Below, piece after piece: positions 33,599 through 41,629 of a stretch of 64,000 nt of DNA. This DNA is from Ornithinibacillus xuwenensis (GTDB lineage Bacteria; Bacillota; Bacilli; Bacillales; Amphibacillaceae), in contig NZ_JBDIML010000005.1 of the NCBI RefSeq assembly GCF_039614845.1, positions 160,330 through 224,329 of the forward strand, written 5' to 3'. The notes under the pieces were generated by a model. That model did no database searches, was not told the origin of the DNA, and saw nothing but the letters and a program-made list of their open reading frames with translations. Made by a program: the position numbers and the translations under genes. Each line of letters starts with the position of its first letter. Position 1 is the stretch's first letter.

Positions 33599-34116
33599 TC
33601 TGCTTATCCTCTCAATTATCATACTGCATTTATTTGTACAAAAGTATTAATGTTTAATGCCTCATATACTCCTCCGGAATAATGCTCATTTCGTTATTTC
33701 GACGAATCTTCTTGCGAATAGCTTAACAAAACGATACTACAGTAGCAGTATTTGCTCTTGCATTGAGATACTTAGAAACTTCAAGAGTGAACTCTTTTTC
33801 TTTAATCTAATCACTTGAGCACCCGAACCTGATCCACTAAGTCTTGAAATATCTATTCTCTCCTCTATTAATTAACCTACTCTTCAAATCCTACTCACCA
33901 AGCCTAGTGGAATTATCTTGCAGCAACTTAAATCAACCAATTCAAAGTCTATTCCGCTACTAACCTTTAATTCCGTTCGGATATGGTTGAAATAATTCAA
34001 TTTAGTTCCCAATGGTATAATAACAATTTTTAATCCAAAAACAGCGATTCAATCTATTAATAAAATAAATAAGTTCCTGTAAAATCACTAAAATGTTCCT
34101 TCTCTATACTGCGCCA
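33599..34116. other. AT-rich stretch without a recognisable gene
   Basis: About 500 bp with stops in all frames and no supported ribosome-binding site. Local short translations look protein-like but are broken (for example minus-strand LNARANTATVVSFC near 33750). It may hold decayed coding DNA. Confidence 0.4.
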
Positions 34117-34142
34117 TAAAAAAGAACCCTAATTGGATTCTC
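34117..34142 (-). terminator. terminator of the lipoprotein gene
   Basis: Minus-strand AGAATCC / GGGTTCT stem then TTTTTTATGG; it overlaps the last codons of the gene. Confidence 0.75.
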
Positions 34143-34635
34143 TAATTTGTTTTGCTTCATTTACTAAATCTATAACGCTTTGATAATCAGCAGTTAATAG
34201 CGCCTGTTCTACTTCCCTTAATTTATTAAAATATGCTTCATTGTCTATATGTTGGCTAACCTCATTAATAAATTGGTCGAGGTATATTGCAAATCCTTTA
34301 ACGCTTTTTTCTTTCCTTTGTGCTAATTGTTCATTTCCTTCATCATCTCTACTAGCATCCTCAATTAAATCCCTTTCTAATGCTTCTGCGTCTGAAAACA
34401 AATATACTATTTCGCCTTCTGTTTGATACTCTGTTATCAAATTCGTTGCAAAATGTTGCCAAGGATAATTTGGTCCTGTATCTACAGTTCTTTCCGTAGG
34501 TATCACATCCTTAACGTCTTCATTTTCTATACTTGAAGATTCAGCACTTACATCCTCAACTTCGGGCTCATATTCCTGTGAACTTAATCCACACCCTGTT
34601 AGAAAGACAATACCTATTAATATTAACCTTTTCAT
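34129..34635 (-). CDS. putative lipoprotein of unknown function
   Basis: A 168-residue secreted protein. The signal peptide MKRLILIGIVFLTGCG has a lipobox LTGC, so Cys15 should be diacylated by the Lgt encoded at 46215. After an acidic, Ser/Glu-rich linker (residues 18-55) the mature part is mainly helical and charged (about 60-165) with no cysteine or known domain. GGAGG precedes the ATG at 34635. Neighbours give no clue beyond its location in an accessory stretch next to tRNA-Arg. I do not recognise the family. Confidence 0.75.
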   Translation of the reverse strand: MKRLILIGIVFLTGCGLSSQEYEPEVEDVSAESSSIENEDVKDVIPTERTVDTGPNYPWQHFATNLITEYQTEGEIVYLFSDAEALERDLIEDASRDDEGNEQLAQRKEKSVKGFAIYLDQFINEVSQHIDNEAYFNKLREVEQALLTADYQSVIDLVNEAKQIRESN

Positions 34636-34779
34636 ATAGTTAAATCCTCCTACCAAATTTCGCTAAAAGTATAGCTGGATTTTACTGAATAGTGAATTTC
34701 CTTAACAATATTGATCAATTTAATATATCTTTCGAATCCTATAATTTACAATTGGTTTGCAAAACGTATTTATTTACAG

Positions 34780-34815
34780 AAAAAAACAAGGGAATGAAAA
34801 TTTTCAAACCCTTGC
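34780..34815 (-). terminator. tRNA-Arg terminator
   Basis: Minus-strand CAAGGGTTTGAAAA / TTTTCATTCCCTTG stem followed by TTTTTTTCTG. Confidence 0.9.
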
Positions 34816-34833
34816 CACTACCGACTTTCAAAA

Positions 34834-34909
34834 CGCGCCCAGAGGGATTCGAACCCCCGGCAAACCTGGTACCGGAAACCAGTGCTCTATCCAGCTGAGC
34901 TATGGGCGC
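34834..34909 (-). tRNA. tRNA-Arg (anticodon CCG)
   Basis: The cloverleaf folds fully: acceptor GCGCCCA / TGGGCGC, D-arm GCTC..GAGC, anticodon stem CTGGT / ACCAG with loop TTCCGGT (anticodon CCG, reading CGG), and T-arm with GGTTCGAATC. The discriminator is G and CCA is not encoded. It is a single-gene transcript with its own promoter and terminator, and forms the right border of the accessory stretch. Confidence 0.97.
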
Positions 34910-34949
34910 ATATAACATTAGTATGCCCAATAAATCGGACACATAGGCT

Positions 34950-34978
34950 ATTATAACGCCTGAATCCTGATTAAACAA
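34950..34978 (-). promoter_or_regulatory. tRNA-Arg promoter
   Basis: Minus-strand TTGTTT (34973-34978) and TATAAT (34950-34955), spacer 17 bp, about 35 nt before the mature tRNA. Confidence 0.75.
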
Positions 34979-35080
34979 GTATTTTTCGTAATGATGGGTT
35001 TAATCATTGGGCTATAGGGGTATGATGGAATATGTATTTTAGATGCTTGGACAAACTGCAATTATTGTCAAACGTTTTTG

Positions 35081-35110
35081 TTTGACCTTAATTGACCAAT
35101 AGTATATGAT
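35081..35110 (+). promoter_or_regulatory. clpP promoter overlapped by a CtsR operator
   Basis: TTGACC (35082-35087) and TATGAT (35105-35110) have a 17-bp spacer. On the minus strand 35097-35081 reads GGTCAATTAAGGTCAAA, matching the CtsR heptad operator GGTCAAANANRGTCAAA at all but one defined position. Repression of clpP by CtsR under non-stress conditions is therefore expected. Confidence 0.85.
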
Positions 35111-35171
35111 GAAAATATCCAAGGATTGGATATATCCATAGAATATGAAAATGCATGAAGGAGGAATTCCA

Positions 35172-35759
35172 ATGAATTTAATACCTACAGTTATTGAACA
35201 GACAAACCGTGGTGAACGCGCATATGATATTTATTCCCGCTTATTAAAGGACAGAATTATTATGCTAGGAAGTGCAATTGATGACAATGTTGCCAATTCA
35301 ATTGTTGCTCAATTATTATTCCTAGAAGCTGAAGATCCAGGTAAAGATATTTCTCTATATATCAACTCTCCTGGTGGATCAATTACAGCAGGGATGGCAA
35401 TTTACGATACAATGCAGTTCATTAAATCAGATGTTTCTACCATCTGTACTGGTATGGCTGCATCCATGGGTGCATTTTTACTAGCCGCTGGTGAGAAGGG
35501 TAAGCGTTTTGCATTACCAAACAGTGAAGTAATGATTCACCAACCATTAGGTGGTACACAAGGTCAAGCAACAGATATTGAAATTCACGCGAAACGTATT
35601 CTACAGATGAGAGAGAACCTAAACAAAATTCTTTCTGATCGTACTGGTCAACCAATCGAGGTAATTAACCGCGATACAGAACGTGATAATTTCATGACAG
35701 CTGCAGATGCAGTTGAATACGGCTTGATTGATAAAGTAATGGAACGTAAACCCGATTAA
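35172..35759 (+). CDS. clpP: ATP-dependent Clp protease proteolytic subunit ClpP
   Basis: ClpP forms the tetradecameric peptidase chamber that works with ClpX, ClpC and ClpE to degrade damaged, regulatory and tmRNA-tagged proteins. The 195-residue protein has the catalytic triad at Ser98 (GMAASMGAF), His123 (MIHQPLGG) and Asp172. The ATG at 35172 follows GAAGGAGG; a nine-codon upstream extension includes that site and is rejected. Control by CtsR is indicated by the operator in its promoter. A bidirectional terminator separates it from convergent crh. Confidence 0.98.
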   Translation: MNLIPTVIEQTNRGERAYDIYSRLLKDRIIMLGSAIDDNVANSIVAQLLFLEAEDPGKDISLYINSPGGSITAGMAIYDTMQFIKSDVSTICTGMAASMGAFLLAAGEKGKRFALPNSEVMIHQPLGGTQGQATDIEIHAKRILQMRENLNKILSDRTGQPIEVINRDTERDNFMTAADAVEYGLIDKVMERKPD

Positions 35760-35769
35760 TAAAAGCGAA

Positions 35770-35803
35770 AAGAGGAAGAATCAAATTTGATTCTTCCTCT
35801 TTA
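35770..35803. terminator. bidirectional terminator between clpP and crh
   Basis: AAGAGGAAGAATCAAA and TTTGATTCTTCCTCTT form a perfect 16-bp stem. Confidence 0.93.
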
Positions 35804-35836
35804 TTGTTATTATATTCACATATTACACTAGAAAAT

Positions 35837-36091
35837 TTACTTTTTTGAAACAAATGATGTTAAATGGTTTAATGCAACGTCTTCATCCGATCCATCTGCG
35901 ATTAGCTTAATAGATTCTCCAGTTGTAATAGCCAAACTCATTAAGCCCATAATGCTTTTCGCATTTACACGTTTTCCTTCTTTTTCAAGAAATAAATGTG
36001 CCGTATAGCGGTTAGCTTCTTGAACAAATTGCGCAGCAGGTCTTGCTTGTAAACCAGTCTCCAGCTCAACTGTAACAACTCTCTCAACCAA
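35837..36091 (-). CDS. crh: HPr-like catabolite repression protein Crh
   Basis: An 84-residue HPr paralogue. The site that in HPr is the phosphocarrier His15 is Gln (ETGLQARPAA), so it cannot carry PTS phosphate, while Ser46 (AKSIMGLMSL), the HPr kinase target, is kept. Phosphorylated Crh acts as a corepressor with CcpA and in B. subtilis also binds methylglyoxal synthase. It lies downstream of whiA as in B. subtilis, but here has its own promoter and a terminator between. hprK, ppaX and ptsI are in the same window. Confidence 0.96.
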   Translation of the reverse strand: MVERVVTVELETGLQARPAAQFVQEANRYTAHLFLEKEGKRVNAKSIMGLMSLAITTGESIKLIADGSDEDVALNHLTSFVSKK

Positions 36092-36126
36092 TTATCTCAT
36101 CCTCCCCTAAACGTAAGCGGTACCAT

Positions 36127-36155
36127 ACTATAATAAAAATTTTTTTACACTTCAA
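36127..36155 (-). promoter_or_regulatory. crh promoter
   Basis: Minus-strand TTGAAG (36150-36155) and TATAGT (36127-36132) with a 17-bp spacer, between the whiA terminator and crh. Confidence 0.65.
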
Positions 36156-36161
36156 AAAGTA

Positions 36162-36200
36162 TAAAAAAATATCCATGATAGCCTATTATATCATGGATAT
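36162..36200 (-). terminator. whiA terminator
   Basis: ATATCCATGATA / TATCATGGATAT stem; on the minus strand followed by TTTTTTTATAC. Confidence 0.85.
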
Positions 36201-36218
36201 AGAAAATATTAAATGAAG

Positions 36219-37166
36219 TTATGATAAAATTTCACCTTGTTTAATTTTTTCTGCAAATTCGTCAATTTTCTTTAATCGATGATTTATACCAGACTTTGAA
36301 ATCTTTCCACTTGATACGAGTTCACCTAATTCCTTTAGGGAAACATCCTCATGCTGCACTCGTAATATAGCTACCTCTCGCAGCTTTTCGGGTAATGCAT
36401 CCAATCCAACTGTACTCTCTATCAGCTTAATATTTTCAATCTGACGAAATGCCGCACCAATTGTTTTATTCAGGTTGGCAGTTTCACAATTTACTAGGCG
36501 ATTAACAGAATTTCGCATATCTCGAACAATACGTACATCTTCAAACTTAAACAATGCATTGTGCGCACCGATAATGCTTAGAAATTCTGTTATACGCTCC
36601 GCTTCCTTCATATAAACAATGTATCCTTTTTTCCGCTCTAGTACACGTGCGTGTAAACGGTAAGAATTTAGTAGCTCACATAAGGCCTCATTATGCTCCT
36701 CATGTGTATTATAAATTTCTAAATGATAGGAGGAAGTCTCTGGATTATTAATGGAACCACCTGCTAGGAAAGCTCCTCGTAAATATGCTCGTTTACAGCA
36801 ATCCTTCTGTAGGTACTGATCAGATACCTCTCGCACAAATGTATAGGAATCCTTCATGATGCCAAGCTCCGTTAGCATTTCATGTACGTCCTCTTTTAGG
36901 CGAACGATATACACATTATTCTTCTTTAATTTCATTTTTTTCCGGACCAGGAGCTCAACTGGAAGTGGAGAAAAGCTAGCCTTTATTAACGTATAAATAC
37001 GCCTTGCAATAGCTGCATTTTCTGTTTGGACATCCAATGTATAATTCATTTGGGAAAATGAAAGAGTCCCGTTCATTCGTATTAATGCTGCCAGCTCTGC
37101 GTAGGAACAACAATCACTAATTTCAGATGAGGTCAGTTCCTTCTTGATTTCTGAAGCAAAGGACAT
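36219..37166 (-). CDS. whiA: DNA-binding protein WhiA
   Basis: A 315-residue protein with an N-terminal degenerate LAGLIDADG homing-endonuclease-like domain (about residues 20-200, with RAYLRGAFLAGGSINNPE) and a C-terminal helix-turn-helix (about 225-310, VSLKELGELVSSGKISKSGINHRLK). WhiA controls sporulation in actinomycetes; in Bacillus it influences cell division and chromosome segregation, with little effect as a classical regulator. It follows yvcK by 12 bp in the rapZ-yvcK-whiA operon. Confidence 0.96.
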   Translation of the reverse strand: MSFASEIKKELTSSEISDCCSYAELAALIRMNGTLSFSQMNYTLDVQTENAAIARRIYTLIKASFSPLPVELLVRKKMKLKKNNVYIVRLKEDVHEMLTELGIMKDSYTFVREVSDQYLQKDCCKRAYLRGAFLAGGSINNPETSSYHLEIYNTHEEHNEALCELLNSYRLHARVLERKKGYIVYMKEAERITEFLSIIGAHNALFKFEDVRIVRDMRNSVNRLVNCETANLNKTIGAAFRQIENIKLIESTVGLDALPEKLREVAILRVQHEDVSLKELGELVSSGKISKSGINHRLKKIDEFAEKIKQGEILS

Positions 37167-37178
37167 TTTATCCCTCCT

Positions 37179-38147
37179 TTACCTATTGTCTTCAATTAAC
37201 GTAAATAAAAGCTTTGATATTTTATTTGTATCATGGCGAATCATCGATTTATTGTGGTCAATAATATCCCCTTCAATAATCTGTAATCCCATTTCTAATA
37301 ACCGATCTGTATCATAAACAACTGGCTCTGCATTTTCTCCTGCATACGCCACACGAATCTTCGGATCAATAGCTTCACTATGCACAATAATGGCATCGAT
37401 GAAATTATCACCCACATGATTCATTATAGCCTGTACATGATCACTAGCAGAAAAACCAGTGGTTTCGCCTTCTTGCGTCATCACATTACATACATATACT
37501 ACCTTGGCCTTTGTGTTACGAAGTGCAGCATCAATTTGAGGGATGATTAAATTAGGTAAGATACTGGTAAACAAACTACCTGGCGAAATCACAACTAAAT
37601 CCGCTTTTTCAATAGCCTTAATTGCATTTGGCAATGGCGTGACATCTTCTGGATTTAGACTGATTCGTTTAATTTGTTTGTTCACTAATGGAATGTTCGA
37701 TTCCCCTTCGACAATCGTTCCATCAATCATTTCGGCACGAAGTGAAATATTTTCATTTGATATCGGGTAAATTTTCCCCTTAACATTGAATACTCTAGAG
37801 ATTTCTTTAATACCCGTATAGAAATCTCCTGTAATGGAAGTCATGGCAGCTAATAATAAATTTCCCATGGAATGACCAGACAGATCATTACCATCTGAGA
37901 AACGATGTTGAAACAGCTGCACAATCATTGGCTCAACTTCGGACATTGCCGCAATGACATTGCGAATATCGCCTGGTGCTGGAATCGCCATCTCATTTCG
38001 TAATCTACCAGTACTGCCTCCATCATCTGCAACGGTAACCAAAGCAGTTAGTTGTACAGGAAAATTCTTTAATCCGCGAAGCAAAACTGGCATACCAGTT
38101 CCACCGCCGATAACCACTATCCGTGGTTCCTTCTGCTCTGTCATCAT
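37179..38147 (-). CDS. yvcK: gluconeogenesis factor YvcK/CofD-like
   Basis: A 322-residue protein of the CofD/YvcK family with the nucleotide-sugar-binding start VVIGGGTGMPVLLRGLKN and the conserved VADDGGSTGRLR and MGNLLLAAM segments. In Bacillus it is required for growth on gluconeogenic carbon sources and for cell shape, binds UDP-sugars and is a PrkC substrate. Its start abuts the rapZ stop (TAA then ATG-ATG); either of two adjacent ATGs may serve. It is central in the rapZ-yvcK-whiA operon. Confidence 0.95.
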   Translation of the reverse strand: MMTEQKEPRIVVIGGGTGMPVLLRGLKNFPVQLTALVTVADDGGSTGRLRNEMAIPAPGDIRNVIAAMSEVEPMIVQLFQHRFSDGNDLSGHSMGNLLLAAMTSITGDFYTGIKEISRVFNVKGKIYPISNENISLRAEMIDGTIVEGESNIPLVNKQIKRISLNPEDVTPLPNAIKAIEKADLVVISPGSLFTSILPNLIIPQIDAALRNTKAKVVYVCNVMTQEGETTGFSASDHVQAIMNHVGDNFIDAIIVHSEAIDPKIRVAYAGENAEPVVYDTDRLLEMGLQIIEGDIIDHNKSMIRHDTNKISKLLFTLIEDNR

Positions 38148-39041
38148 TTAATGGCCCTTTCTTTTTTCAATATCTCGGTGACTTACATGGGTAATATAAT
38201 TTGCTGAAAGCTTCTTCGCAAAAAATTCAGCTAATGCTACAGAACGGTGTTGTCCACCAGTACAACCAATTCCAACAACTAATTGGGACTTCCCTTCCTT
38301 CTTATATTGAGGAAGCATAAATTGTAAAAGATCCAATACTTTATCTTGGAATTTTTGCGTTTCAGACCATTTAAATACATAGGAGGAAACATCTTGGTTT
38401 AGTCCTGTTAAGGGTTGTAAATGTGCTACATAATGCGGGTTTGGAAGAAAACGCACATCAAACACAAGGTCGGCATCAATTGGAATACCATATTTAAATC
38501 CAAACGACACCATATTGACGGAGAATATCTCTTGTTTTTCCTCCGTATAAAAGTTTAGAATTTTTTCCCGTAATTCTCTTGGCTTTATGTTTGTTGTATC
38601 AATTACGCGGTGCGCCCGTCCTCGCATTTCGTCTAGTATTTTTCGTTCTTGTTTAATACCTTTTAGTGGTAAATCGCCAACAGCTAATGGATGGGAACGT
38701 CTTGTCTCTTTATATCTCGTAACGAGTTTCTCATCTTTCGCATCTAAGAATAAGATATGCTCATCGAGCCACTCTTCATCACTTAAAAGATCAAGTGCCT
38801 CAAATAATGAATCAAAAAATTCCCGCCCACGAAGATCCATTACGAGTGCAACTTTGTGTATATTATTTGTTGAATCTCGCATTAGCTCTAAAAATTTCGG
38901 CAATAATGCAGGAGGCAAATTATCTACACAGTAATATCCTAAATCTTCAAAGCTTTGAATTGCGACGGTTTTACCAGCACCAGACATACCAGTGATGATA
39001 ACCATCTTTGTCTCTTGCTCTAATTCTGTCATGTCATTCAC
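38148..39041 (-). CDS. rapZ: RNase adapter / nucleotide-binding protein RapZ (YvcJ)
   Basis: A 297-residue P-loop protein. The Walker A motif GMSGAGKT is at about residues 18-25, followed by DNLPPALLPKFL, and the C-terminal half has GIGCTGGQHRSVALAEF, the family signature. In E. coli RapZ binds GlmZ RNA and glucosamine-6-phosphate; in B. subtilis YvcJ hydrolyses GTP and affects competence, so the RNA role here is inference. First gene of the rapZ-yvcK-whiA operon with its own promoter. The Nudix gene yvcI found between trxB and yvcJ in B. subtilis is absent. Confidence 0.95.
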   Translation of the reverse strand: MNDMTELEQETKMVIITGMSGAGKTVAIQSFEDLGYYCVDNLPPALLPKFLELMRDSTNNIHKVALVMDLRGREFFDSLFEALDLLSDEEWLDEHILFLDAKDEKLVTRYKETRRSHPLAVGDLPLKGIKQERKILDEMRGRAHRVIDTTNIKPRELREKILNFYTEEKQEIFSVNMVSFGFKYGIPIDADLVFDVRFLPNPHYVAHLQPLTGLNQDVSSYVFKWSETQKFQDKVLDLLQFMLPQYKKEGKSQLVVGIGCTGGQHRSVALAEFFAKKLSANYITHVSHRDIEKRKGH

Positions 39042-39138
39042 CCCTTAAGGTTGTGTATGGAAGCAGAGATACCTTTTATGATACCTTTCTAAAAACATCC
39101 ATATTTAGAAAGTAATTATAGCTTTCACTACTATATCT

Positions 39139-39168
39139 ATTATACCTTGAAGTATTTTAATGCCACAA
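39139..39168 (-). promoter_or_regulatory. rapZ operon promoter
   Basis: Minus-strand TTGTGG (39163-39168) and TATAAT (39139-39144), spacer 18 bp. The rest of the 416-bp gap between rapZ and trxB holds the trxB terminator and no supported gene. Confidence 0.6.
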
Positions 39169-39231
39169 GGAAATGATTAATTTTCCTTTTCGCATAATAG
39201 TATTCAGATATAAATGCAATAGGGTATCAAT

Positions 39232-39268
39232 TTCCAAAAAAAATGCGCAGATGATAACATCTGCGCCA
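39232..39268 (-). terminator. trxB terminator
   Basis: GCGCAGATG / CATCTGCGC perfect 9-bp stem, followed on the minus strand by ATTTTTTTTGG; about 190 nt past the trxB stop. Confidence 0.85.
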
Positions 39269-39457
39269 AAAACTAATCTATCTATTAAAAAGGGGGTCAA
39301 TTAGTTATCCTTATTGTAACTTAATTATGTTTCGTGCGTGTTACAGCCACGTTAAGATGCCTTTACTTTACGAAATTTTTTTAGAAAATCGTCGTGTAGT
39401 AATGCAAGCTTCACCAATTGCACGTGGCTCCCCTTTTTGATGTTCCACTATTAGTCT

Positions 39458-40414
39458 TTACTTCGAATTAGCAGCCTTTAATTTTTCATCTAATTCTTCT
39501 ACATAAGCTTGGGCAGCCTGTGCTGCAATACTACCATCGCCTGTTGCTGTGACAATTTGTCTTAGCTTTTTATCACGAATATCGCCTGCAGCATAAATTC
39601 CTGGAATACTTGTTTCCATATTTTCATTTGTTAATACATATCCATCTTCATTGGTAATACCGAGTGATTGAAACGGTTCACTTAGAGGTACCATTCCAAT
39701 ATAGATAAATGCACCATCAGCTTGCTTCTCGTAGGTTTCACCAGTTTCAACATCCTTCAGTGTTACACTACTTACTTTACCTTCTGGTCCATTAATTTTT
39801 TCAACGGTTGTATCCCAAATGAACTCAACCTTTTCATTGTCAAAAGCTCGTTGTTGAAGGATTTTTTGTGCGCGTAGTGAGTCACGACGGTGAACAATCG
39901 TTACTTTACTAGCAAATTTCGTTAAATAAACGCCCTCTTCAACAGCCGAGTCACCGCCGCCGACAACAATTAATTCTTTCTCTTTAAAGAAAGCACCATC
40001 ACAAACCGCACAATAAGACACGCCTCGACCACTGAGCTCTTCTTCACCAGGTATACCTAGTTTTTTATACTGTGCTCCAGTAGTGATGATAAGTGCTTTT
40101 GTCTTATATTCCTTATTTCCAGCGATGACTGTTTTCAAATCACCATGATCTTCTACTTGTTTAATATCCCCGTATGCGTACTCAGCGCCAAATTTCTTGG
40201 CATGTTCAAACATTTTATTAGATAAATCCGGTCCTAATATATTATCAAATCCCGGGTAGTTTTCTACATCCTCTGTGTTCGCCATTTGTCCACCAGGAAT
40301 TCCACGTTCAAGCATTAGCGTATCTAAGTTCGCTCGAGATGCATATACCGCTGCAGTCATTCCAGCTGGGCCTGCGCCGGCAATTATCACATCATATATT
40401 TTGTCTTCGGACAT
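39458..40414 (-). CDS. trxB: thioredoxin-disulfide reductase
   Basis: A 318-residue FAD/NADPH enzyme that keeps thioredoxin reduced. It shows the FAD site IIAGAGPAGMTAAVYASRA, the redox-active disulfide CAVC (near residue 136), the NADPH site VGGGDSAVEEGVYL and the FAD-closing GIYAAGDIRDK. Length and domain order are standard for low-molecular-weight bacterial TrxB. It follows a TPR protein gene by 84 bp, as trxB follows yvcD in B. subtilis, and ends at its own terminator. Confidence 0.98.
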   Translation of the reverse strand: MSEDKIYDVIIAGAGPAGMTAAVYASRANLDTLMLERGIPGGQMANTEDVENYPGFDNILGPDLSNKMFEHAKKFGAEYAYGDIKQVEDHGDLKTVIAGNKEYKTKALIITTGAQYKKLGIPGEEELSGRGVSYCAVCDGAFFKEKELIVVGGGDSAVEEGVYLTKFASKVTIVHRRDSLRAQKILQQRAFDNEKVEFIWDTTVEKINGPEGKVSSVTLKDVETGETYEKQADGAFIYIGMVPLSEPFQSLGITNEDGYVLTNENMETSIPGIYAAGDIRDKKLRQIVTATGDGSIAAQAAQAYVEELDEKLKAANSK

Positions 40415-40498
40415 CGTTAACGCCCCTTCCTAAAGCAATTAATATCTTCTAAATTTAGCGTATAGGATTCGCTTGATTTCGTCTAATTATCTGCTCAT

Positions 40499-41506
40499 CT
40501 ACATCCAAGGTCCTGTTTCTTCGGATAACAGGGGATGTCTGCGACAGCCTTCCTCCCACAATGATAGTGCTTTAGAAGGTTCTCCTAAACGATAAGCGGT
40601 CATACTATACCATCTATAATAGGATATATGACTAATCACTGCGGATTTATCAAGCATACGAAAACGTGTATATGCTTCCTCTAAAAAACCAGTTCTTGCG
40701 AAAGTCGTCGCAATCCGCAATTTTTGTTGTTCGTGTATTGGATATATATTTAGTAATGCTCGAATATGCTTTTGATATTCTATCTCAGACTTAGTCTCAA
40801 AATAAAATAATGCTAAGTTCGTATGGCTATATAAGTTATTTGGATCTTCTTCTAATAACTCTAATTCCCTTTGGATTGCTTCTTCTTGCTTTCCAGAAAA
40901 GAACAAAGCATGCGTGTATTCATGCTGTGCGGTTTTATGTTCAGGAAATAGTACAATCATTTCCTCTAATAACGTTATGGCTTTATCCCATTCCTTGTTT
41001 TCCAAGTGATGAAAAACGGTTTCTTGATAGACAATGAGTTCATCTTCATCCTCAAAATCCCAATCCTCATCATCATCATAATCATCTATATCTATTAATT
41101 GTAATAATGACTTTGCATCCTCGCTAAAATCACCATTTGGCTCTTTATCAAGATAGGAAACTGCAAATTTCTTCGCATCATTTAAAAGTCCCAAATGTGC
41201 ATAATTATTTGCAAGTAAGTAATAGCAATCGACGTATTGATCTCCAGTAGCTTGTAATACCTTGGTCAATATTTGATTTGCCTTATGGAAAGCACCTGTC
41301 TCCGTATAAATGATTGACATTTGACATTGGTACAATGGATTATTGGGTGCAGTTTCAACAGCTTTGTTTAGCCATTTTAGTGCACGATCAAATTTTCTTT
41401 TGCGAAATGACTCAACACCCTTCGCAAAGTAAAAATCACCTGTTGGAATAAAAGGGATAACATTATTAGTCTTTGCAATATTTTCTTTTTTTTCAACGTG
41501 TTGCAT
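40499..41506 (-). CDS. tetratricopeptide repeat protein
   Basis: A 335-residue soluble protein of TPR helices. Repeats are visible around residues 23-56 (AKGVESFRKRKFDRALKWLN), 58-92, 95-130, 172-205 and 207-240; between them lies a very acidic linker (about 138-155, rich in Asp and Glu). It is the positional counterpart of B. subtilis yvcD upstream of trxB, though shorter. TPR proteins serve as protein-binding scaffolds; no partner can be named. GGGGGAT precedes the ATG. Confidence 0.88.
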   Translation of the reverse strand: MQHVEKKENIAKTNNVIPFIPTGDFYFAKGVESFRKRKFDRALKWLNKAVETAPNNPLYQCQMSIIYTETGAFHKANQILTKVLQATGDQYVDCYYLLANNYAHLGLLNDAKKFAVSYLDKEPNGDFSEDAKSLLQLIDIDDYDDDEDWDFEDEDELIVYQETVFHHLENKEWDKAITLLEEMIVLFPEHKTAQHEYTHALFFSGKQEEAIQRELELLEEDPNNLYSHTNLALFYFETKSEIEYQKHIRALLNIYPIHEQQKLRIATTFARTGFLEEAYTRFRMLDKSAVISHISYYRWYSMTAYRLGEPSKALSLWEEGCRRHPLLSEETGPWM

Positions 41507-41591
41507 GCATATCCCCCTATTTTTTCACATATCGAACAAAGTATACCATAATTAATAGTAGAATGACATAGCTTTCTTTACGCAATAACAA

Positions 41592-41620
41592 GAGCCTCAA
41601 TCCATTTCGGATCAAGGCTC
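41592..41620 (-). terminator. glpD terminator
   Basis: GAGCCTCAATCC / GGATCAAGGCTC pairs over 10 of 12 positions; weak T-run on the minus strand. Confidence 0.6.
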
Positions 41621-41629
41621 AAAGACATT

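Noticed and set aside
34692..34978. Short frames across the tRNA-Arg gene on both strands
   Set aside because: They translate the tRNA and its terminator; the cloverleaf explains the sequence.
39368..39448. 26-codon GTG-started frame between trxB and rapZ (minus strand)
   Set aside because: No ribosome-binding site, very short, and inside the trxB 3' region; no family recognised.
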